The position numbers and the translations under genes are program-made. Positions 1 to 12,000 of a stretch of 64,000 bases of DNA are shown here, in pieces (position 1 is the first letter of the stretch; the number at the start of each line of letters is the position of its first letter). The DNA is from Acephala macrosclerotiorum. Taxonomy: Eukaryota; Ascomycota; Leotiomycetes; Helotiales; Mollisiaceae. The notes beneath the pieces are model-generated. The model did no database searches and had not been told where the DNA came from. It saw nothing but the letters and a program-made list of their open reading frames with translations. The DNA lies in contig MU119254.1 of NCBI GenBank assembly GCA_014904845.1, forward strand, positions 124,001 to 188,000, in the 5' to 3' direction.

Positions 1-3000
1 TGCTGGTACCGAGGTTGAGACCACGCTACTTGAAACCATTACTGATGAAACCTGGCTGGAAGACTCCGTTGGCATAACGCTGGATACAGACACCGAGGTG
101 CTTGCAACCAGAGGTGATACAGACGAAGCAACCGAAGAGACCAAGCTTGAGCTGCTGGCCAATGACGAAGAAACAGTCTGGCTAACCAGGCTGCTGCTTT
201 CGGCAGTTGGTGAAGCAACTGATGAAGATTCAAGGCTTGAAGTAGAAGCCAGAGCAGATGACGAGATCGAGGAAATTTCTGAGACGGTGCTGCTGAGTGC
301 AAGAGTCGACGAAGCCATTGGAGCAGATGAAAGCGTGCTTGATTCCATAACACTTGAGCTGGCCATGCTGCTTGAAACCATCGAGGACGAGATGGTAGCA
401 GAGACAGATGGTGAAGCAGATACCACAGATGAATAAGACATGATGCTTTCCGTGGGTGATACGCTTGAAGCCAAAGATGAGGATACAACCAAAGAAGAAC
501 TCTCAACAACAGTGGATGAGACTGTAGCCGAAGAGCCCTCAATGGTGGATGAAATCAAGGAGCTGACATGCGTGCTGGAGACCATGACTGATAGCATAGA
601 CGAGCTGACCACAAGAGTCGATGAAACCGAGACTGAACTTGAAACCATTAAGCTTGAGGCAATGACTGATGATGACAACACGCTGCTGCTTTCGACAGTT
701 GCAGTTGAAACAACAGACTTGGAGCTTGGCACAACTGTGGATGAGACAATTGCTGAAGAGGCCAGAGTCTGGGATTCAGATACAGAGACGGAAGTCGATG
801 GCAGGACGCTTGAGGCAACGCTTGAGAACACACTGCTGGATTCGATAACGGTAGACGAAATGACAGATGAGGAGCTGGGCACAATTGTGGATGAGACAAC
901 TGATGAAGACTCTAAAGTCTGAGACTCGGATACAGAGGACGAAGTCGAGGACGCCAGGACACTTGATACAGAGCTGCTTTCGATAACCGTGGACGAGATG
1001 ACAGCTGAAGAGCTTGGCACAATTGTGGATGAAACAACTGATGAAGACTCTAAAGTCTGAGATACCGAGACGGAAACCGATGATGATGACGGCAGAACTG
1101 AAGCAAATGATGACGAGAGCTGAGTAGTATTCGCCAAGAAAGTCATTGAAATCACGCTGCTGATCTGAGATGAAGCCAACGTAGCCACACTGCTCGAGGC
1201 AAGTGCAGATGGTTGGATCTTGGACGAGATCTCAGTGCTTGAAGCTAGTACAGAGGTTCTGATCTGGCTTGAAACGAGCGAGGAGGAAATTTCAGTGACA
1301 GACGAGGTAAGCGATGTCGAGGCCAATGTGGAAGCCAATGGCACAATGGTAGAGCTTGCAACGCTGCTCGAAAGAAGCGAGGAAGATTCGACCATTGTGG
1401 AGCTGATCTTAGTGCTGGAGACGACAGTTGATGGTGCCAAGGATGAGCTGATCACAGTGTTGGATGCCAGGATCGAGGAAGAGACCGTCTCGGAAACCAT
1501 AGAAGATGAGGACACAACCAAGCTGCTCCCTACCGAAGTAGAGGACACCAAGGCTGATGAGCTGATCTCTGTGCCAGATGCGAGCACGCTAGTTTGGCTT
1601 GCGAGGGACGAAGTCTCAACCATCGAATAGCTGAGGACTGAGCTTGAGACCAGAATAGATGAAGACACCGAAGTGCTTTCAACAACGCTAGTAGAAACTG
1701 CAATCGAGGAGCTGACAACAGAGCTTGAGGCCAGGACGGATAAAGACACCGAGGTACTTTCAACAAGGCTGGATGAAGCTGGGATCGAAGAGCTGATCAC
1801 TGAGGACACCACTGAGGATGAAACTATGACAGTCGGGCTTGCAAGGCTGCTCGAAACGATCGTGGAAGATACCAACACTGAGCTGGACTCGAGAGTCTGA
1901 CTTGATACCATCGATGAGGATAGCATGGAAGTCTCGCTTGTGAGTGAGCTTGAAGCCAGCGTAGAGCTTACCACGAGTGATGAGGATTCGAAAGTCGATG
2001 AAGCTGTAACCGAGGAGCTGATCTGTGTGCTGGATACCATAGCCGAGGACGACGCGAGGCTGGAAGCAATCGAGGAAGATTCGGACAACGAAAGGCTCTC
2101 AGTGGCGCTTGCGGATGAGGCAAACGATGAGGACACAATGCTGGAGGAAACAACCAATGAAGTGCCTTCTGCAAATGTCGAGGACAGCACGGATGTCTCG
2201 AGGCTGGAACTGGACACCATGGTCGAAGATGGAATGAGAGCCTCGCTCTGGGAAGTCGAAGATACCAATGATGCAATGCTTGAAGCAATTGAGGAAGATT
2301 CCAAGACAGACGTGTTCTCGACGGTTGTGGATGAAGCAACAGAAGATGACACGAGGGTAGTGGAAGCGACTAAAGAGATGCTTGATGATACAATTGTCGA
2401 TGACTCGAGCATCTGTGAAGATGCTAAAGTCGAGGACGAGAGTGCCACGGTTGAGCTTGCAAGGGGGCTTGATACAAATGAGCTTTCCAGTGTAGACGAT
2501 GCGAGGCTTGAGACCATAGACGAAGATAGCATGCTGCTGCTTGGAACAATCGAAGTTTGGCTTGCGAGGCTGGAGGCAATCGAGGAAGATACTTCTCTAG
2601 AGGTTACCAACACCGATGCAGACACCAATGAGGACACGAGTGTCTCCGAAACAGATGCCGATACGGATGATGTAAGCGCAACAGTCTGGGATTCGCTGAC
2701 AGACGACGAAACCAGTGAAGAGCTCTCTACCATGGATGAAGTTTCCACAGTTGATGGCTCGAGAGTCCGAGAGGCAGATACCACGCTGCTTGATGAGGGC
2801 AGAACGCTCTGGCTGACAGGCGCTGTCGATGAAGCCAAAGATGAAGTCTCGCTTGCAAGAGTGCTTGAAACGACCGAAGAGGTCTCCATAACTGAGGACG
2901 ACACCATGCTAGTGCTTGGAATGACGGCAGAAGATACCATTGATGTCTCTGAAGCGATCGAAGAAACCGAGGTTGCAATGCTGCTGCTCGGGAGAACAGA

Positions 3001-6000
3001 AGATTGGGCAACTGATGAGGTTTCTGAGACAACCGAGGAAACAGAAGAGGCAATGGTGCTTGCAATGATCGATGACGATTCGACCATTGAAGTCGCCGAG
3101 ACTGTAGAAGAAGCAATAGATGATGCCACACTACTGCTTGGTACTACTGAAGTAGACACGAGTGATGACACGACGCTTGAAGAGACGAGCGAGGCAGTCT
3201 GGCTTTCCGTGCTGGTGCTTGGAAGGACAGATGATTGGACACTTGAGGCGACAGTTGATAAAACCAATGACGACGTCCGAGACTCTACCATACTAGAGGA
3301 AGCGATCGAGGAAATCGCAGATGATAATTCGACGACGCTGCTTGAGGCCCGAGTGGTTGAGGCCACAACTGAGCTGCTTACAGAGCTCTCGCTCATCATG
3401 ATGCTTGACGATATTCCTGATGACACGCTTTCTGAAACAGATGCCGATATCGAGCTGGCCATACTGCTTGCCACGCTGGAGGTTGGTACAACGCTCGAGG
3501 ATGGGATAACAGTGGCGGATTGGACAGAGAACGATGAAATGACGGAGCTGGATTCAGAAGACATGACGCTGATGCTGGAGAATGGTAGGATGGACGATAC
3601 CGTGCTGCTTGACATGACAGACGATAAAAGAACAACAGATGATGTCTCTGATTGAACTGACACGGTGCTGGATGCGAGAGGCGATGAGAAGGTCTCTGAT
3701 GAAGCAGATGATAGGCTTGAAACCATTGTAGATGGCAGCATAACCGATGAAGCCAAAGTGCTGCTTTCCAGGGAAACTGTGGAGGATACAGAGACCGATG
3801 GAGAAACAGATGACTGACTTGACACCAAAGATGATGAGGCTAAAGACGAAGATTCCAAGATCGACGAAGACACAGTCTCTGATGGGGTAGCCGAGAGGCT
3901 TGAAACCATTGAGGAAAGCATACTTGAAGATTCCATAACAGACGAAGACATTGTCTCGGATGAAACAGCTGTCGATGATGCCAATGACGAGATGCTGCTG
4001 CTTGCGACCACGCTCGTTGCTGAGATGGACTCAGACTGAGTAGCAGAAGATGACACAACAGAAACTTGGCTTGACACAACCGATGAAGATGCCAGTGTAG
4101 ATGATTCCACCAACATGCTGCTTGCAACTACGCTCGATGCCGAGGCGGACTCGGACTGAGTAGCAGAAGATGACACAGAGAGTTGGCTTGACAGGACACT
4201 TGACACAGCTGAGGACACGAGAGACGAGGTTTCCAATGCAGAAGTTGATACAACAGTTGTAGATGGCACAGTCGATGATTCCAGGGCGCTGCTTGATACC
4301 AAAGTCGAGGATTCCAGAGCGGATGTCGAGGCAATCGATGCGCTGCTGACCAAGGATGACGACAACGAGGAGGTCATGGAGGCTTGGCTCGAAATAACAC
4401 TGGTTGCAACTGAGGACGACTCAAGAGTAGATGATTCTATTATGCTGCTTGCAATCGACGAAGAGACAACGGAAGAGACAACACCAGATGTCGAAACACT
4501 TGATGATTGTACTCCACCGCTGACCGACGATGCCAAAGACGACACAAGAGAAGTCTGGCTTGAGAGACCAGAGCTGAAAATGGTGGATGAGACGAAAGCG
4601 GATGGCAGCGACGACACGGAGGAGGCAATCGGTGAAGATTCGACCGTGGCGCTTGCGGATTGCGACGAAGATTCCAGGACAGACGATGAGAGCGTAGCAC
4701 TTGCGGATAGCACAGAGGATGGCTCGAGAGTTGAGCTGGAGAGCACAACACTTGAGGATACCAATGACGATTCCACGGCAGATGTGGATGGGATGACGCT
4801 GACAGTCGGCACAGAGCTTAAAACTGAGACACTTGAAGCAAACGAAGATGATTCCAAAAGGCTTGACGAGAGCGAGCTTGATACCAATGTCAATGAGACT
4901 TGTGCTGAGCTCGAGAGCGTAGCACTTGAAACAAGGGACGAGGATGCCAAAGCAGATGTCGTAAGGCTTGAAACAACAGACGATGAATCGAGCACAGAGC
5001 TTGACGGCGTAGCGGTAGCAGTTGGCACAGACGAAGATTCCAGAGCAGATGTCGAGATCGAAGCGCTTGATGACAGCAGAGTCGAGGTTTCTTGGACAGA
5101 GCTTGAAATGGTGACAATTGAAGCAACTGAAGAGAATTCCAAGACAGATGTCGAGATTGAAGCGCTGGAGGGCAACACAGTCGATGATTCTAGGGTGAAT
5201 GTCGAGATCGTAGCAGTCAGAGATGGTGCAGATGAAGATTCCAGAACAAAGCTTGAGACCATGGTCGAAGATACAAGAGCTGAGCTTGAGATCGTGGCAG
5301 TCGATGATTTCAGAACAGAGCTCGACTCCAAAGACGAAGATTCCAACATGGAGCTTGAAATTATTGTCGATGATGCAAGAACTGGGCTTGAGATCGTGGC
5401 ACTTGAGGACAGTACAGTCGATGATTCCAGGGCAGAAGTCGAGATCGAGATGCTTGAGGTTAGCATAGACGATGATTCCAAAACGCTGCTTGAGACCGAA
5501 GCACTGAAGATAACCGAAGATGATACCAAAGAGCTTGATACCATAGTTGATGTCTCGAGAACAGAGCTTGAGATCGTAGAGCTAGCAACAAGCGAGGATG
5601 ATTCAAAGACAGAGCTTGAAACCAAAGAGCTTGAGACCGGCGAGCTTGAAGCCAATGTCGATGAAAGTGTCTGGCTGAGAGTCGGCAGGGTCAATGATTC
5701 CAGGGCGGAGCTTGAGGTCGTAGCGCTAGAGACAATAGACGACGATACCAAAGCAGAGCTTGGTATCAAAGTAGATGTTTCAAGAACAGAGCTTGAAATC
5801 TTAGCACTTGAAACAACTGAAGATGATTCCAACGTAGAGCTTGAAACCATAGTAGATGACTCGAGTACTGAGCTTGAGACCGTTGGGCTTGAAACCATAG
5901 TCGACGATAGCATCTGGCTGGTGGATGGCATAGTCGAGGATTCCATGGATGTCGAGAGCGAGACGCTGGCAGTTGGTATAGACGAGGATTCCACAACAGA

Positions 6001-9000
6001 GGTTGAAATCACAACACTTGAAGCAGAGCTTGAGATCGTGACACTTGGTGCGAGTGAAGACGATTCCAGAACAGAGCTTGATAGAGTAAGACTTGAAGCG
6101 ACTGAGGAAGAAACCAGGGCTGAGGTCGATGGCGCGGCACTCGCGGACGGCACAGACGATGACTCGAAAGTCGAGGTTGGCAGCATGATGCTTGATTGCA
6201 TAGTCGATGTCTCGATAGCAGAGCTGCTGACAGAAACACTTGAAGAAACCAAAATCGAGGACGACAATGCAACGCTTGAGGTCTCGGATACCAAGGAGCT
6301 GGCACTTGACGATGGCACAACAGACGAGCTGGCAATTGCTTGCGAGGATGTCTGAGATGATACGACAGAAGAAGCGATGGATGAGCTTGGTAGAATGCTA
6401 GAAACGAGGCTGGACGTTGAAGCCAGGGCGCTTTCTGACATAGAAACAGATGAGCTCTGGGAGGAGATCACTTGAGACGATACAGAAGACGAAACCATGG
6501 AGGACGTTGCAACTTCGCTGCTGACAGACGAAACTGAGGAGACAAGGCTGGATGACATGATCGAGGAAGTAGCAGCTGAGGAAACAACAGACGAGCTCTG
6601 GATGAGGGAGCTTGAGAGCGATTCAACAGATGAAACAGATGATGATGGTGCAAATGTGCTGACAGATGGCATCAATGAAATAAGGCTGGAAGATACCACC
6701 GAAGATGTAATGCTTGCGGAGACTGACGAGCTCTGGAGGGAGCCTGAAAGCGATTCTGTAAGTGATGCAGAAGATGGGATCAATGAGCTGACAGATAGCA
6801 TTGAGGACACGAGGCTTGAGCTGACTGATGGCATAGATGACGTGAGGCTGGATGAAACCACCGAAGATGTAACACCTGCTGAGGACACAACTGACGGGCT
6901 CTGGAAGGAGCTTGAAAGAGATGATTCGACAGATGTAACAGACGATGAAACCATAGAACTGATGGATGGCAAAGATGACACAAGGCTTGAAGACAAGACC
7001 GAGGATACAGTCGCAGAGGCAGTCGATGACGATGGCATAACCGAGGACATGATCGATGAGCTTTCCAGGGTAGAGCTGGCAACAGATTTCGACGATTCAA
7101 GAACTGAGGAAGAGGCAGAGCTGAATACCGACGCTGATGAAACAATGCTTGAGCTGACCAGTGTGCTTGAGACAACGGCTTGGCTTGAGACCACGCTGCT
7201 TGAAGCAATGATTGAGCTTGCAATCAAAGAAGATGATTCAAGAACTGTGGATGAGACAGAGCTTGAAACTACCATCGATGAAAGCATACTTGAGCTGGGC
7301 AGAACGCTGGAAGTGGCAACCGAGCTTGATTCCACAGCCTGGCTTGACAGGCTGGAGAAGGAAACAGAGCTTGATGGCGACATCGAAGATGCCATGGAGC
7401 TGACGACGGTGCTGGACACAAGACTGGAAGTGCTGGCAATCGTACTGGATTCGATCAAGCTTGATGAAACGAAGCTTGAGACAGAAGCTGAAGGCACGAC
7501 GCTTGAGCTGACCAGAGAGCTTGATACAGTTGGCGAGCTTGAAACCAGGCTAGAGCTAGCAATCGACGACGATGATTCGAGAACTGTGGATGAGACAGAG
7601 CTTGAGACCGGCATAGACGATGACACCATACTAGAGGTGGCGACAGAGCTTGGTTGGACAGTGCTTGAGGCAATGCTGGCAACTGAGCTGGACACAAGGC
7701 TAGCAGAGCTGGCAGTCGAACTTGATTCGACCAAGCTTGAAGAGACGAAGCTTGATACGGGAGTTGAAGGTACGACGCTTGAGCTGACCATGCTGCTTGA
7801 TACCATCGGCGAGCTTGAGCTGATAACAGAGCTTGATTCAACAACAGTCTGGCTGGAGACCAAGCTAGAGCTGGCAACTGACGAAGAGACGATAGGGCTT
7901 GAGATCGACATCGAGGAAAGCATGCTAGAGCTGAGGACGGAGCTGGAGACCATTGGCGAGCTTGAAACCATGCTTGAGCTGATGACAGTGCTTGATTCGA
8001 GAATCTGGCTGGACACAAAGCTGGAGCTGACAATCGTAGATGAAGACGCAAGGACTGAAGAGACAGAGCTTGAAAGTGACATCGACGATGAGACCATGCT
8101 TAATACCATTGGCGAGCTTGAAACCATGCTGGAGGTGGCAACTGAGCTTGATACAATTGGCGAGCTTGATACGACAGAGCTCGATTCGGTAGTCTGGCTT
8201 GAGACCAAGCTAGTCACAATCGAGGATGAAGATTCAAGAGCTGTGGATGAGACAGAACTTGATACCAACATAGACGATGAGGTCATGCTTGACACCATTG
8301 GCGAGCTTGAAACTATAGAGCTGGTGACAGAGCTTGATTCAATAGTCTGGCTTGAAACCAAGCTGGAACTGGCGATGCTGGTCTGGCTGGCAAAGCTGCT
8401 GGAAGAAGCAACAGTCTGGCTTGACACCACACTGGAGCTGACCGCAGAGCTTGATGCGAGGCTGCTTGATACCAAAGAGCTGATTGGGAGCGTGCTGGTA
8501 GCCACCGAAGAGGATACCAATGAACTTGAAACCAATGAGCTTGATGAGACCAATGAGCTTGAGACCAATGAGCTCGATTCAGCAGTGGAGCTTGACACAG
8601 CGCTCGAGCTGGCAAGGCTGCTGGAGGATGCAAGAGTCTGGCTTGAGACCAGGCTGGAGCTAACCAGGGAGCTGACTGGCAGGGAGCTAGATGTGAGAGA
8701 GCTTGATTCCACGGTAGAGCTGACCAAAGAGCTCGATGAGAGCGTGCTAGTAGCGACCGAAGAGGATACCAGGGAGCTTAAGACCAAGGAGCTTGACGAG
8801 ATCAACGAGCTTAAGGCCAACGAGCTTGATGGAAGCGTGCTTGAGGAAATGATGCTTGAAGACACAGAGCTTGAGACCAAAGAGCTTGAAACCAGGGAGC
8901 TTGATTCTATGCTTGAGCTTGACACAAGGCTGGAGCTGGCCAAAGAGCTTGATAGAAGCGTTCTTGAAGCCACAGTACTCGAGAATACAGAGCTGGATAC

Positions 9001-12000
9001 AAGAGAGCTTGAAACCAGAGAGCTAGATGGAATGCTTGAAGCCAAGGTGCTTGAGGCAAAGACAGAGCTTGAGACCGAGTAGCTTGAGACCAGGGAGCTT
9101 GATACAATCGAGCTTGACGGCAGGGTGCTGGAAGCGAACGAGCTTGAAACCAAAGAGCTTGATTCCACGAACGAGCTTGACACGCTGGAGCTGACAAGGG
9201 AGCTTGACGGCAGAGTGCTGGAAGCAAATGACGAGCTTGAGACCAGGGAGCTGGAAACGATGCTGGAGCTGGAGACGAGAATTGAGCTGCTGATGAGAGA
9301 GCTTGAGGCCATGCTGGAGCTTGATAACATAGTGCTTAAAGGCATGCTTGAGCTTGCCAGGGAGCTGGAAGTAATGCTTGAGACCAAGGAGCTAGACGGC
9401 AGAGTGCTAGAAGCGAAGACTGAGCTTGATACCAATGAGCTGGAAGCAAGGCTTGAACTGCTGATGAGCGAGCTCGAAACCAAGCTGGAGCTTGACACAA
9501 TGATGGAGCTGACCAAGGAAGAGCTTGATACCATAGAGCTGGATGGCATAGAGCTTGAAATCATGCTTGAGCTGGAGACCATAGTGCTAGATGGCATGCT
9601 TGAGCTAGCCAAAGAGCTAGAAGCAACGCTGGAGCTTGAGACCATTGAGCTGGATGGCATAGTGCTGGAAGCGAACGAGCTTGATACCAGGCTGGAGCTT
9701 GAAACAATCGAACTTGAGACAATGCTAGAGCTCAATACAAAGCTGGAGCTGGACACCTTAGAGCTGGATGATAGCATGCTAGAGCTGGCCAGGGAGCTGG
9801 AAGCAACACTGGAGCTTGAAACCACAGACGAGCTGACCACAGAGCTTGAGGACACGAACGAAGACATCATAGACGAGTACAACGAGCTGGAAACTGGTAG
9901 TGACGAGCTGACCATCGAAGACGAAGACATAATCGACGAACTTTCGAACGAAGATGATGAGTAAGATGACGACGACGACGATGAGGCACAATCCCAGCAG
10001 ACCATAGAGTACATGCTTGCTGAAGACATCGTAGGCATGGGCGGTGCCGGATGCGTTGGCAAAGTAGTCGCTGGCGTCACAACTGGTATCACTTGACTCG
10101 TAGTCACAGGAATGACGACCGCTGTAGTTGAAGCCACAGGTGGTTGGGCAATTGCTGTGCTTGATGTTGATGTAGTGACGGCAAGGATGTGGTACGGCGA
10201 GGTGCTGGTTGGGGCAGCTTCCGTTGGCGAAGCGGATTTCTCGACAGAGGTACTTGGTGTTGCAACTTCTGGAGACGTGGATGTAACCGATTCAATAAGC
10301 GAGGCAACAGATGCAGTGCTTGAAACCATCTTCTGGGAAGTTGAGATAATTGAAGCAATGACTGGTGCTGAGCTTGATGAATAGAAGGTGCTTGATGCGA
10401 ATGGCGCAGTGGAACTGGCGTTCACGCAAGCATCTCCCATACCAATATTGAAAGGCGATTGGGCGTATCCAGAAGGAGTAGAACCATCGAAAGACACCAG
10501 GATAGTTCCTGATAGCGAGGTCGGATAATTGAAGGAAGCAACACCGCCGAAGAACAGGGCGTTGGTCCAGATCAAATTACCGCCCGAGATCGAGAAAGTA
10601 GTCATGATATTGGAAGTGTCGTATGATCCGAAGGAGAACACCATAGAACCGGCAGCAATGTCTGCCATCGTAGTGAAAGCAAACAATCCATTAGTCTCGA
10701 GAGTACCATCTGGGTTCACGACGAACATTGATGCATCAGAACAAGAGATCGTAATGGTAGATCCATTGGCAATGTAGCTGTTGTCTTCTTGCGGTGGTGG
10801 AATCGGGTGAATATAGAACGGCACGACGGAGCTGGTAGCGGGCAGAGTCGATGTAGTTGTCTGCACTTGCGAGCTGCTTGGTGCGATAGTCGTTTGAGCA
10901 ATGACCGACGAGACCGGAGAGACGGTAGAAGAGATGATTTGTGCAGCGCTTGAGTAGAAGCTGGTGGATGGGAACGCAGAAGAAGTGCTATTCGGGCGAC
11001 ATCCTGCAGCTTCGGGGCTGTACGCGTACATCATGTCGAAGACTTGTAGTTGGTAACCGGGAGGAATGACACCATCGAAGGAGACGAGAACATTTCCAGA
11101 TCCTGACGTCGGGTAGGCGAATACCACTTGGTGGTTAGGAGCTGAGAAATATTCGTCGTCGGTCCAGGTGAGGATGGCACCCGGGAACGTGAATCGGGTC
11201 AAGACAACGTCTGAGGAGGTGTTGTATGGGCTGAATTTCAGGTCCGTAGAACCGGTTGCGATTTGTTCGAGTGTTGCTTGGGCAAACAGGCCGTCAATCT
11301 CCATGGTTCCATCATAGTTGACGGTGAAGAGTGGCGCGTTGAAACAAGTATCAGCGATCGAGACAGTATCGTCGTTGTTGAGTACAAGGAAGACGGTTGA
11401 TGAAGTATCTCTCTTCATCTTGTTATGCGCGATGGTAATGTTCTTGAATTGACCGTAGAATTGAGTCATCATGCTCGACTGCGGTGGAACTGGAGCAACC
11501 GAAGTCACGATGTTGGATTGACTGGGCGCAACGGTGGTATGTGGAGGTACCGACGGAGAGACAACTGAAACCGTAGTGCTGGCGACAGTGGCAGAAGCCC
11601 CAGCGGATGAGGCCTGAGACGCACTTACACTCAGAATTGTTGATACAGTTGGGGCGGATTCAGCCAGGGAACTGGTGGAAGAACCAGAGCTGACTTGGGG
11701 TGGTCCGGATTGGGTGGATGCCACAGAGGACACCTCAGTCGTGCTGAGGGCCTGTGTTGTAGAGGCGAAGCTCGAAGACACCAAGGCGGACGAAGTCTCG
11801 GTGGTCGACGAAGAGAGGGATGCTTCGGTGGCGATAGAGGCGATAGAGGAAGAGATCTGAGTTGTCAGTGACGGCACATTGGTGGAGGCTGTCAGGGTTC
11901 CCAAGAAGCTGGAGCTTAGGAACAATGAAGCCGATGCACTGCTGATGACAGCCGTTTCAGACGAGGTGGCCGTTGCGCTCGTGATGTTGACTTCAGTGGT

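Noticed and set aside
98..9964. Acidic plus-strand ORFs of up to 861 codons as real genes
   Set aside because: They are broken by many stops, while the opposite strand has one unbroken frame with a signal peptide, a spliced start and folded domains in the same frame.
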